From Antedon mediterranea (taxonomy: Eukaryota > Echinodermata > Crinoidea > Comatulida > Antedonidae), in assembly GCF_964355755.1 (NCBI RefSeq), contig NC_092675.1, positions 31,522,912 through 31,582,911 on the forward strand: a DNA stretch of 60,000 nucleotides, written 5' to 3'. The notes below the pieces were generated by a model. That model made no database searches and was not told where the DNA came from. It saw nothing but the letters and a program-made list of their open reading frames with translations. Both the position numbers and the translations under genes were made by a program. Shown here one piece after another: positions 37,901 to 52,900 of this stretch (positions are counted from its first letter, which is position 1; every line of letters begins with the position of its first letter).

Positions 37901-40900
37901 ATTTTTCCAGAATATGCTCTCAACTTCCCGCTCTAGACTTGGAGAATTTACCAGCATTTCTCCCATCTCTGAGTCCACCAGTTATCTATCCTGGTCAGGT
38001 ATACAGACGTCTGTTGAAGATTAAGGTTAATAAGTCTAGTCATCCCGATGACATTCCTTCTCGGTTAATTAGGGATTTCGCCGTTGAGTTAGCGCCTCCT
38101 TTGACAGAGATATTTAATCTCTGTCTTAAGTTGCATGTTTTTCCTAGTGTGTGGAAACGTGCAGCTATTACGCCTATTCCTAAGTCCTCTAAAGCCTGTA
38201 GCCCAGATGAATACCGACCAATATCCATTACACCTTTATTTGGTCGTATTTTTGAGAGTTTTATTGCTGAGTGGATATCTAAAGATTTTCAACCCCATTT
38301 GGACCCTCAACAATTCGGAAACTCTAAAGGTTGCTCAACTACACATTACTTGGTTGACCTATGTAACAGGATTCTGTCAGGTACCGATTGTCAAGGAACG
38401 TATGCCTCGATTTGTACAGTTGATTTTAGTAAGGCATTCGACCGAATTAGTCACACTACCTTAATCAAAAAATTAATTAAATACAACATCTGTCCATCTG
38501 TGATCCCAACCGTTTGTAGCTTTTTAGCTAGTAGGTCACAATGTGTTAGGTTTAATGGAAGTTTATCATCCTTCAAACCAGTCACATGTGGAGTGCCCCA
38601 GGGAACCAAATTAGGGCCTATACTTTTCACGGTGATGGTAAATGACCTGTTAGAGCACGTTCCTGAGAGATGGAAGTTCGTGGACGATTTGACGATCGGT
38701 GAAATTAATCGTGTACCTCGAGGTGGTGATACTACTTTGGTTAGTCATTCTCTTCAGAGTTATCTCGATGCACTTCAGACCTGGTGTGATGAGAATGACA
38801 TGCAACCTAACCCTGCTAAATGCAATGTAATGCATGTTCATTTTATGAGGAATGAACCCAATTTTGTACCGTTAACAATTGGAGACAATGTTCTAGAAGA
38901 GAAGTCTGTTGTTAAGTTACTGGGTGTCTTATTACAAAAGAACATGAAATGGGATTATCAAGTTAATGAAATGATATCCAAGTCCTCTCGTCGTTTGTTT
39001 ATGTTATATATTTTAAAACGATATGGTGCACCTCGGGATGATCTTGTCTTTACCTATATAACGTACATCAGGCCCTTACTGGAGTATGCTAGTCCTCTAT
39101 GGCATTCAGCAATCACTAAACAGCAATGCACCCAGTTGGAATTTGTTCAAAAAAGAGCCTTTAAGATCATCATCGGATATAACAACTACACGGGGTACCA
39201 AGACACTTTAGAAATCTTGAATATAACATCTTTACAAGACAGACGGTTAGGTGTACTTGCCAAATTTGGAAGCAGTCTGGTGACATCTGGGCGTTTCACT
39301 TCGTGGATACCCGAGAACATCAAGCCCGAGAGGACTTTACGTTCCTTCAACAAGTACTGTGTACCTAGATGTAGAACTAACCGTTATGGGAATTCAACTC
39401 TTCCTAGTGCAATAAGAATTTTAAATAAATAATACAGTAATTGTATTGATCCTTGGAATTAATGACATTTTTGAATTTAAATTTTAAGTGGACTTTATAA
39501 ATAATGAATAATTTTAAACTTGTATATATTTCTGAATTTCTATTAATTAGATCTAATAATAATCATTAATTTTAAATTTGTGCATATTATATTTTTGTAT
39601 GATGTTTTAATTGGTTTTGTTTTTATGTCAATTTTAGTATAGGCCTATTGTTTTATATCTATATCTCGGTTTTTTTTGTTGTACCTTTTGTAAACTCATA
39701 AGATTTTCAACTTTTGTTGCATTTTGAGTGTTATACCTAATAAATAAAAAATAAATAAATAAAAATAATAGGAGCACTTAAGTAATTGTTTCTGTATCTT
39801 TCTGTAGGCAGAACATGTTTATGAGTGCTCTGGTGAGGTACATCTTCTTCTTCCATTTGGTGACCATCTAATTGCAGTTGATTCAGACAGTCATGTATAC
39901 ATATGGCATATTACTACACAGGGTAATTATGTAATACCAAAACTACTGTTGTATCAATCCAGGGCTGTAGACAGAAATTGATGACCAACAATGTTATAGA
40001 CAGTAATTAATGTGTTTCTCTTTTTATTTTTATTAGAAATGTACATGGAGCTTGAGTTTAGCAATGCTACTTTTCAGATTTCGGCAATTATGCACCCAAG
40101 TACTTACCTAAACAAAATTCTCTTCGGAAGTCATCAAGGACAATTGCAATTGTGGAATATACGCAACAAGTCAGTTTACATTTGGTTATTCATCAATAAT
40201 TCAATGGTACAGATCAACAGAAAAACCCCAACAATTGTAAAATTAGTAAAGAGCAACTTATTTTCATGTCGTACAGTACATTTCAGATACAGACTGTGTG
40301 CGAGTGACCCTTTGATGTACAGTACATTTCAGATACAGACTGTGTGTGAGTGGCCCTTTGATGTACAGTACATTTCAGATACAGACTGTGTGTGAGTGGC
40401 CCTTTGATGTACAGTACATTTCAGATACAGACTGTGTGTGAGTGGCCCTTTGATGTACAGTACATTTCAGATACAGACTGTGCGAGTGGCCCTTTGATGT
40501 ACAGTACATTTCAGATACAGACTGTGTGTGAGTGGCCCTTTGATGTACAGTACATTTCAGATACAGACTGTGTGTGAGTGGCCCTTTGATGTACAGTACA
40601 TTTCAGATACAGACTGTGTGTGAGTGGCCCTTTAATGTACAGTACATTTCAGATACAGACTGTGTGCGAGTGGCCCTTTGATGTACAGTACATTTCAGAT
40701 ACAGACTGTGTGTGAGTGGCCCTTTAATGTACAGTACATTTCAGATACAGACTGTGTGTGAGTGGCCCTTTCATGTACAGTACATTTCAGATACAGACTG
40801 TGTGTGAGTGGCCCTTTGATGTACAGTACATTTCAGATACAGACTGTGTGTGAGTGGCCCTTTGATGTACAGTACATTTTTCAGATACAGACTGTGTGTG

Positions 40901-43900
40901 AGTGGCCTTTTGATGTACAGTACATTTTTCAGATACAGACTGTGTGTGAGTGGCCCTTTAATGTACAGTACATTTCAGATACAGACTGTGTGTGAGTGGC
41001 CCTTTGATGTACAGTACATTTCAGATACAGACTGTGTGTGAGTGGCCCTTTAATGTCCAGTAAATTTCAGATACAGACTGTGTGTGAGTGGCCCTTTAAT
41101 GTACAGTACATTTCAGATACAGACTGTGTGTGAGTGGCCCTTTGATGTACAGTACATTTTTCAGATACAGACTGTGTGTGAGTGGCCCTTTGATGTACAG
41201 TACATTTTTCAGATACAGACTGTGTGTGAGTGGCCCTTTGATGTACAGTACATTTCAGATACAGACTGTGTGAGTGGCCCTTTGATGTACAGTACATTTT
41301 TCAGATACAGACTGTGTGTGAGTGGCCCTTTGATGTACAGTACATTTTTCAGATACAGACTGTGTGAGTGGCCCTTTGATGTACAGTACATTTCAGATAC
41401 AGACTGTGTGTGAGTGGCCCTTTGATGTACAGTACATTTCAGATACAGACTGTGTGTGAGTGGCCCTTTGATGTACAGTACATTTTTCAGATACAGACTG
41501 TGTGTGAGTGGCCCTTTGATGTACAGTACATTTCAGATACAGACTGTGTGTGAGTGGCCCTTTGATGTACAGTACATTTCAGATACAGACTGTGTGTGAG
41601 TGGCCCTTTGATGTACAGTACATTTCAGATACAGAATGTGTGTGAGTGGCCCTTTGATGTACAGTACATTTTTCAGATACAGACTGTGTGTGAGTGGCCC
41701 TTTGATGTACAGTACATTTCAGATACAGACTGTGTGTGAGTGGCCCTTTGATGTACAGTACATTTCAGATACAGACTGTGTGTGAGTGGCCCTTTAATGT
41801 CCAGTACATTTCAGATACAGACTGTGTGTGAGTGGCCCTTTGATGTACAGTACATTTCAGATACAGACTGTGTGTGAGTGGCCCTTTGATGTACAGTACA
41901 TTTCAGATACAGACTGTGTGTGAGTGGCCCTTTAATGTCCAGTACATTTCAGATACAGACTGTGTGTGAGTGGCCCTTTGATGTACAGTACATTTCAGAT
42001 ACAGACTGTGTGTGAGTGGCCCTTTAATGTACAGTACATTTCAGATACAGACTGTGTGTGAGTGGCCCTTTGATGTACAGTACATTTTTCAGATACAGAC
42101 TGTGTGTGAGTGGCCCTTTGATGTACAGTACATTTCAGATACAGACTGTGTGTGAGTGGCCCTTTGATGTACAGTACATTTTTCAGATACAGACTGTGTG
42201 TGAGTGGCCCTTTTATGTACAGTACATTTTTCAGATACAGACTGTGTGTGAGTGGCCCTTTGATGTACAGTACATTTCAGATACAGACTGTGTGTGAGTG
42301 GCCCTTTGATGTACAGTACATTTCAGATACAGACTGTGTGTGAGTGGCCCTTTAATGTCCAGTACATTTCAGATACAGACTGTGTGTGAGTGGCCCTTTG
42401 ATGTACAGTACATTTCAGATACAGACTGTGTGTGAGTGGCCCTTTGATGTACAGTACATTTCAGATACAGACTGTGTGTGAGTGGCCCTTTAATGTCCAG
42501 TACATTTCAGATACAGACTGTGTGTGAGTGGCCCTTTGATGTACAGTACATTTCAGATACAGACTGTGTGTGAGTGGCCCTTTGATGTACAGTACATTTC
42601 AGATACAGACTGTGTGTGAGTGGCCCTTTGATGTACAGTACATTTTTCAGATACAGACTGTGTGTGAGTGGCCCTTTGATGTATAGTACATTTTTCAGAT
42701 ACAGACTGTGTGTGAGTGGCCCTTTGATGTACAGTACATTTCAGATACAGACTGTGTGTGAGTGGCCCTTTGATGTACAGTACATTTTTCAGATACAGAC
42801 TGTGTGTGAGTGGCCCTTTGATGTACAGTACATTTTTCAGATACAGACTGTGTGTGAGTGGCCCTTTAATGTACAGTACATTTCAGATACAGACTGTGTG
42901 TGAGTGGCCCTTTGATGTACAGTACATTTCAGATACAGACTGTGTGTGAGTGGCCCTTTAATGTCCAGTACATTTCAGATACAGACTGTGTGTGAGTGGC
43001 CCTTTGATGTACAGTACATTTCAGATACAGACTGTGTGTGAGTGGCCCTTTAATGTACAGTACATTTCAGATACAGACTGTGTGTGAGTGGCCCTTTGAT
43101 GTACAGTACATTTTTCAGATACAGACTGTGTGTGAGTGGCCCTTTGATGTACAGTACATTTTTCAGATACAGACTGTGTGTGAGTGGCCCTTTGATGTAC
43201 AGTACATTTCAGATACAGACTGTGTGTGAGTGGCCCTTTGATGTACAGTACATTTTTCAGATACAGACTGTGTGTGAGTGGCCCTTTGATGTACAGTACA
43301 TTTTTCAGATACAGACTGTGTGTGAGTGGCCCTTTGATGTACAGTACATTTCAGATACAGACTGTGTGTGAGTGGCCCTTTGATGTACAGTACATTTCAG
43401 ATACAGACTGTGTGTGAGTGGCCCTTTGATGTACAGTACATTTTTCAGATACAGACTGTGTGTGAGTGGCCCTTTGATGTACAGTACATTTCAGATACAG
43501 ACTGTGTGTGAGTGGCCCTTTGATGTACAGTACATTTCAGATACAGACTGTGTGTGAGTGGCCCTTTAATGTACAGTACATTTCAGATACAGAATGTGTG
43601 TGAGTGGCCCTTTGATGTACAGTACATTTTTCAGATACAGACTGTGTGTGAGTGGCCCTTTGATGTACAGTACATTTCAGATACAGACTGTGTGTGAGTG
43701 GCCCTTTGATGTACAGTACATTTCAGATACAGACTGTGTGTGAGTGGCCCTTTAATGTCCAGTACATTTCAGATACAGACTGTGTGTGAGTGGCCCTTTG
43801 ATTTACAGTACATTTCAGATACAGACTGTGTGTGAGTGGCCCTTTGATGTACAGTACATTTCAGATACAGACTGTGTGTGAGTGGCCCTTTAATGTCCAG

Positions 43901-46900
43901 TACATTTCAGATACAGACTGTGTGTGAGTGGCCCTTTGATGTACAGTACATTTCAGATACAGACTGTGTGTGAGTGGCCCTTTAATGTACAGTACATTTC
44001 AGATACAGACTGTGTGTGAGTGGCCCTTTGATGTACAGTACATTTTTCAGATACAGACTGTGTGTGAGTGGCCCTTTGATGTACAGTACATTTTTCAGAT
44101 ACAGACTGTGTGTGAGTGGCCCTTTGATGTACAGTACATTTCAGATACAGACTGTGTGTGAGTGGCCCTTTGATGTACAGTACATTTTTCAGATACAGAC
44201 TGTGTGTGAGTGGCCCTTTGATGTACAGTACATTTCAGATACAGACTGTGTGTGAGTGGCCCTTTGATGTACAGTACATTTTTCAGATACAGACTGTGTG
44301 TGAGTGGCCCTTTGATGTACAGTACATTTTTCAGATACAGACTGTGTGTGAGTGGCCCTTTGATGTACAGTACATTTCAGATACAGACTGTGTGTGAGTG
44401 GCCCTTTGATGTACAGTACATTTCAGATACAGACTGTGTGTGAGTGGCCCTTTGATGTACAGTATATTTTTCAGATACAGACTGTGTGTGAGTGGCCCTT
44501 TGATGTACAGTACATTTCAGATACAGACTGTGTGTGAGTGGCCCTTTAATGTACAGTACATTTCAGATACAGACTGTGTGTGAGTGGCCCTTTGATGTAC
44601 AGTACATTTCAGATACAGACTGTGTGTGAGTGGCCCTTTAATGTACAGTACATTTCAGATACAGACTGTGTGTGAGTGGCCCTTTGATGTACAGTACATT
44701 TCAGATACAGACTGTGTGTGAGTGGCCCTTTGATGTACAGTACATTTTTCAGATACAGACTGTGTGTGAGTGGCCCTTTGATGTACAGTACATTTTTCAG
44801 ATACAGACTGTGTGTGAGTGGCCCTTTGATGTACAGTACATTTCAGATACAGACTGTGTGTGAGTGACCCTTTAATGTACAGTACATTTCAGATACAGAC
44901 TGTGTGTGAGTGGCCCTTTAATGTCCCAAATATGATAGAAGGTGTTGAAGAATATAATATTGTACAATATTGTATTAAATGTTTTTAAACTGTGCAAAGG
45001 TGATCATTGGTTTAAACACATCAAATATTGTGTTGTATATTAACATGGGATCATTATTAAATTTGCTCAACAGCACTGTACTCTAAGAAGTATGGTTGTC
45101 ATAATAAATCAATGTAATGCTGTGTAGATGGATTTAATAATTAATGAGTTGAATAGGAAGAATGTGTTTATGAGTTGAAAACTCATTAACTTCATTAACA
45201 AATCGTAGTTATCTTCAATCATTGAAATGAATTATGCATTAATTTTTGTTACAAATGGAGTGGGCGGGCAACCACACATGTAACAAGAGGGTAGACTGAC
45301 TGATCACGTTAAAAAAACAACCTGTAGTGTCACGCTGTCTATAATTGTTCTACTCTGCAACCAAAATTTGAGCGCTGCCTTTTTAAATGATTTAGGCCTA
45401 GCCTCTTGTTAAAAGTAAAAATATTTTATAATCGTGCAATGGAACAAATGATGTGATTCAGTGAAAGATGAAGATTTGTTATATTATTATACATCTTTTA
45501 CTTTGTACCGTTTCACTTTTAAACATTCATAATTTGTTTACTAAATATCTATATTGTATTTTCAGCAAGTTGGTATACATCTTTGATGGATGGGGGTCAT
45601 CAATTACAGCTATAGAACAGGTAGACGTCTATAGGATTTTCACAAACTAACTATTCACTGTTTTGTAGTGTCAATCTCAAATGTTATAGTGTCTGACAGG
45701 ATTGAGCCATACATCATATCTTTATATTTCTAATAGCACCTTCTAACTATGGTGTAATGTTGAGAGGTCTGCGATATATGACTGAATTTGTTATAAAATA
45801 TTCATTTTATTCTGGACTTTACATGAATACAAACAATAAAACATACATACAATACACATGCTAGACCCAGGGGACTCCAACAGCATACATACATACAATA
45901 CACATGCTAGACCCAGGGGACTCCAACAGCATACATACATACAATACACATGCTAGACCCAGGGGACTCCAACAGCAAACATACATACAATACACATGCT
46001 AGACCCAGGGGACTCCAACAGCAAACATACATACAATACACATGCTAGACCCAGGGGACTCCAACAGCAAACATACATACAATACACATGCTAGACCCAG
46101 GGGACTCCAACAGCAAACATACATACAATACACATGCTAGACCCAGGGGACTCCAACAGCAAACATACATACAATACACATGCTAGACCCAGGGGACTCC
46201 AACAGCAAACATACATACAATACACATGCTAGACCCAGGGGACTCCAACAGCAAACATACATACAATACACATGCTAGACCCAGGGGACTCCAACAGCAA
46301 ACATACATACAATACACATGCTAGACCCAGGGGACTCCAACAGCAAACATACATACAATACACATGCTAGACCCAGGGGACTCCAACAGCATACATACAT
46401 ACAATACACATGCTAGACCCAGGGGACTCCAACAGCAAACATACATACAATACACATGCTAGACCCAGGGAACTCCAACAGCATACATACATACAATACA
46501 CATGCTAGACCCAGGGGACTCCAACAGCATACATACAATACACATGCTAGACCCAGGGGACTCCAACAGCATACATACATACAATACACATGCTAGACCC
46601 AGGGGACTCCAACAGCAAACATACATACAATACACATGCTAGACCCAGGGAACTCCAACAGCAAACATACATACAATACACATGCTAGACCCAGGGGACT
46701 CCAACAGCATACATACATACAATACACATGCTAGACCCAGGGGACTCCAACAGCAAACATACATACAATACACATGCTAGACCCAGGGGACTCCAACAGC
46801 AAACATACATACAATACACATGCTAGACCCAGGGAACTCCAACAACATACATACATACAATACACATGCTAGACCCAGGGGACTCCAACAGCAAACATAC

Positions 46901-49900
46901 ATACAATACACATGCTAGACCCAGGGGACTCCAACAGCAAACATACATACAATACACATGCTAGACCCAGGGGACTCCAACAGCAAACATACATACAATA
47001 CACATGCTAGACCCAGGGGACTCAAACAGCAAACATACATACAATACACATGCTAGACCCAGGGAACTCCAACAACATACATACAATACACATGCTAGAC
47101 CCAGGGGACTCCAACAGCATACATACAATACACATGCTAGACCCAGGGGACTCCAACAGCATACATACATACAATACACATGCTAGACCCAGGGGACTCC
47201 AACAGCAAACATACATACAATACACATGCTAGACCCAGGGGACTCCAACAGCAAACATACATACAATACACATGCTAGACCCAGGGGACTCCAACAGCAT
47301 ACATACATACAATACACATGCTAGACCCAGGGGACTCCAACAGCAAATATACATACAATACACATGCTAGACCCAGGGGACTCCAACAGCAAACATACAT
47401 ACAATACACATGCTAGACCCAGGGGACTCCAACAGCAAACATACATACAATACACATGCTAGACCCAGGGGACTCCAACAGCATACATACATACAATACA
47501 CATGCTAGACCCAGGGGACTCCAACAGCAAACATACATACAATACACATGCTAGACCCAGGGGACTCCTACAGCAAACATACATACAATACACATGCTAG
47601 ACCCAGGGGACTCCAACAGCGAACATACATACAATACACATGCTAGACCCAGGGGAATCCAACAGCGAACATACATACAATACACATGCTAGACCCAGGG
47701 GAATCCAACAGCAAACATACATACAATACACATGCTAGACCCAGGGGACTCTAACAGCAAACATACATACAATACACATGCTAGACCCAGGGGACTCCAA
47801 CAGCGAACATACATACAATACACATGCTAGACCCAGGGGACTCCAACAGCGAACATACATACAATACACATGCTAGACCCAGGGGAATCCAACAGCGAAC
47901 ATACATACAATACACATGCTAGACCCAGGGGACTCCAACAGCAAACATACATACAATACACATGCTAGACCCAGGGGACTCCTACAGCAAACATACATAC
48001 AATACACATGCTAGACCCAGGGGACTCCAACAGCGAACATACATACAATACACATGCTAGACCCAGGGGAATCCAACAGCGAACATACATACAATACACA
48101 TGCTAGACCCAGGGGAATCCAACAGCAAACATACATACAATACACATGCTAGACCCAGGGGACTCCAACAGCAAACATACATACAATACACATGCTAGAC
48201 TCAGGGGACTCCAACAGCAAACATACATACAATACACATGCTAGACCCAGGGGACTCCAACAGCAAACATACATACAATACACATGCTAGACCCAGGGGA
48301 CTCCAACAGCGAACATACATACAATACACATGCTAGACCCAGGGGACTCCAACAGCAAACATACATACAATACACATGCTAGACCCAGGGGACTCCAACA
48401 GCAAACATACATACAATACACATGCTAGACCCAGGGGACTCCAACAGCAAACATACATACAATACACATGCTAGACCCAGGGGACTCCAACAGCATACAT
48501 ACATACAAACAATACACATGCTAGACCCAGGGGACTCCAACAGCGAACATACAAACAATACACATGCTAGACCCAGGGGACTCCAACAGCGAACATACAT
48601 ACAATACACATGCTAGACCCAGGGGACTGCAACAGCAAACATACATACAATACACATGCTAGACCCAGGGGACTGCAACAGCGAACATACATACAATACA
48701 CATGCTAGACCCAGGGGACTGCAACAGCATACATACATACAATACACATGCTAGACCCAGGGGACTCCAACAGCAAACATACATACAATACACATGCTAG
48801 ACCCAGGGGACTCCAACAGCGAACATACATACAATACACATGCTAGACCCAGGGGACTCCAACAGCAAACATACATACAATACACATGCTAGACCCAGGG
48901 GACTCCAACAGCAAACATACATACAATACACATGCTAGACCCAGGGGACTCCAACAGCAAACATACATACAATACACATGCTAGACCCAGGGAACTCCAA
49001 CAACATACATACATACAATACACATGCTAGACCCAGGGGACTCCAACAGCAAACATACATACAATACACATGCTAGACCCAGGGGACTCCAACAGCAAAC
49101 ATACATACAATACACATGCTAGACCCAGGGGACTCCAACAGCAAACATACATACAATACACATGCTAGACCCAGGGGACTCAAACAGCAAACATACATAC
49201 AATACACATGCTAGACCCAGGGAACTCCAACAACATACATACAATACACATGCTAGACCCAGGGGACTCCAACAGCATACATACAATACACATGCTAGAC
49301 CCAGGGGACTCCAACAGCATACATACATACAATACACATGCTAGACCCAGGGGACTCCAACAGCAAACATACATACAATACACATGCTAGACCCAGGGGA
49401 CTCCAACAGCAAACATACATACAATACACATGCTAGACCCAGGGGACTCCAACAGCATACATACATACAATACACATGCTAGACCCAGGGGACTCCAACA
49501 GCAAATATACATACAATACACATGCTAGACCCAGGGGACTCCAACAGCAAACATACATACAATACACATGCTAGACCCAGGGGACTCCAACAGCAAACAT
49601 ACATACAATACACATGCTAGACCCAGGGGACTCCAACAGCATACATACATACAATACACATGCTAGACCCAGGGGACTCCAACAGCAAACATACATACAA
49701 TACACATGCTAGACCCAGGGGACTCCTACAGCAAACATACATACAATACACATGCTAGACCCAGGGGACTCCAACAGCAAACATACATACAATACACATG
49801 CTAGACCCAGGGGACTCCAACAGCATACATACATACAATACACATGCTAGACCCAGGGGACTCCAACAGCGAACATACATACAATACACATGCTAGACCC

Positions 49901-52900
49901 AGGGGAATCCAACAGCGAACATACATACAATACACATGCTAGATCCAGGGGAATGCAACAGCAAACATACATACAATACACATGCTAGACCCAGGGGACT
50001 CTAACAGCAAACATACATACAATACACATGCTAGACCCAGGGGACTCCAACAGCGAATATACATACAATACACATGCTAGACCCAGGGGACTCCAACAGC
50101 GAATATACATACAATACACATGCTAGACCCAGGGGACTCCAACAGCGAACATACATACAATACACATGCTAGACCCAGGGGACTCCAACAGCAAACATAC
50201 ATACAATACACATGCTAGACCCAGGGGACTCCAACAGCAAACATACATACAATACACATGCTAGACCCAGGGGACTCCAACAGCAAACATACATACAATA
50301 CACATGCTAGACCCAGGGGAATCCAACAGCGAACATACATACAATACACATGCTAGACCCAGGGGAATGCAACAGCAAACATACATACAATACACATGCT
50401 AGACCCAGGGGACTCTAACAGCAAACATACATACAATACACATGCTAGACCCAGGGGACTCTAACAGCAAACATACATACAATACACATGCTAGACCCAG
50501 GGGACTCCAACAGCGAATATACATACAATACACATGCTAGACCCAGGGGACTCCAACAGCGAATATACATACAATACACATGCTAGACCCAGGGGACTCC
50601 AACAGCGAACATACATACAATACACATGCTAGACTCAGGGGACTCCAACAGCAAACATACATACAATACACATGCTAGACTCAGGGGACTCCAACAGCAA
50701 ACATACATACAATACACATGCTAGACCCAGGGGACTCCAACAGCAAACATACATACAATACACATGCTAGACCCAGGGGACTCCAACAGCAAACATACAT
50801 ACAATACACATGCTAGACCCAGGGGACTCCAACAGCATACATACATACAAACAATACACATGCTAGACCCAGGGGACTCCAACAGCATACATACATACAA
50901 ACAATACACATGCTAGACCCAGGGGACTCCAACAGCGAACATACAAACAATACACATGCTAGACCCAGGGGACTCCAACAGCGAACATACATACAATACA
51001 CATGCTAGACCCAGGGGACTGCAACAGCAAACATACATACAATACACATGCTAGACCCAGGGGACTGCAACAGCAAACATACATACAATACACATGCTAG
51101 ACCCAGGGGACTGCAACAGCATACATACATACAATACACATGCTAGACCCAGCGGACTCCAACAGCAAACATACATACAATACACATGCTAGACCCAGGG
51201 GACTCCAACAGCGAACATACATACAATACACATGCTAGACCCAGGGGACTCCAACAGCGAACATACATACAATACACATGCTAGACCCAGGGGACTCCAA
51301 CAGCGAACATACATACAATACACATGCTACACCCAGGGGACTCCAACAGCGAACATACATACAATACACATGCTAGACCCAGGGGACTCCAACAGCGAAC
51401 ATACATACAATACACATGCTAGACCCAGGGGACTCCAACAGCAAACATACATACAATACACATGCTAGACCCAGGGGACTCCAACAGCGAACATACATAC
51501 AATACACATGCTAGACCCAGGGACTCCAACAGCAAACATACATACAATACACATGCTAGACCCAGGGGACTCCAACAGCAAACATACATACAATACACAT
51601 GCTAGACCCAGGGGACTCCAACAGCGAACATACATACAATACACATGCTAGACCCAGGGGACTCCAACAGCAAACATACATACAATACACATGCTAGACC
51701 CAGGGGACTCCAACAGCGAACATACATACAATACACATGCTAGACCCAGGGGACTCCAACAGCGAACATACATACAATACACATGCTAGACCCAGGGGAC
51801 TCCAACAGCGAACATACATACAATACACATGCTAGACCCAGGGGACTCCAACAGCAAACATACATACAATACACATGCTAGACCCAGGGGACTCCAACAG
51901 CAAACATACATACAATACACATGCTAGACCCAGGGGACTCCAACAGCGAACATACATACAATACACATGCTAGACCCAGGGGACTCCAACAGCGAACATA
52001 CATACAATACACATGCTAGACCCAGGGGACTCCAACAGCGAACATACATACAATACACATGCTAGACCCAGGGGACTCCAACAGCGAACATACATACAAT
52101 ACACATGCTAGACCCAGGGGACTCCAACAGCAAACATACATACAATACACATGCTAGACCCAGGGGACTCCAACAGCAAACATACATACAATACACATGC
52201 TAGACCCAGGGGACTCCAACAGCAAACATACATACAATACATATGCTAGACCCAGGGGACTCCAACAGCAAACATACATACAATACACATGCTAGACCCA
52301 GGGGACTCCAACAGCAAACATACATACAATACATATACTAGACCCAGGGGACTCCAACAGCAAACATACATACAATACATATACTAGACCCAGGGGACTC
52401 CAACAGCGAACTCAATCAGCAGAAGTACTGTAGGACAATTTCTACCACTTAGCTTGTTTTGACAATTCAAAACCAGTTAGGGACAGTGTAATACATGACA
52501 TCGTTTATTATCTTATTAAAGGCACCAGCCGTTGATGTTGTAGCAGTTGGTCTTGCAAATGGCAATATTATCATCCACAATCTAAGATTTGATGAATCTG
52601 TTATGACATTTACACAAGACTGGGGTCCAATAACTGCAATTTCATTTCGCACAGGTTGGAACAACAATTTTGGTTTATTACTCAGTTTACTGATCATTTC
52701 CTGAATGCTAATTATTCAAATATCATCGCAATTGGTTGCTGAATATTCATTTTAATTTGTATATGTGTGTTAAGCAATCGTGCCTCATTATTTTACATCA
52801 AATCCTTGATATATTTTTCATTTGTCTTCTATACAGTAACTATTCTGAGTTCATCTCCTGCCATTCTTTTCAATGAACCCCATGAAATTAATATGGTTGA

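Noticed and set aside
40012-44863. Many short plus-strand frames with SGPLMYSTF-type peptides
   Set aside because: They arise from a 46/48-bp repeat read in rotating frames; 46 is not a multiple of three. Only 40037-40169 at the left edge is a real exon.
46961-51468. Cysteine-rich frames (MYCMYVCCWSPLG) and LDPGDSNS-type frames
   Set aside because: Both strands of the 46-bp minisatellite B give periodic peptides; the frames begin and end wherever unit variants break them.
40271-52405. CRISPR-like regular repeats
   Set aside because: The units are contiguous near-identical minisatellite copies without unique spacers, inside introns of an animal gene.
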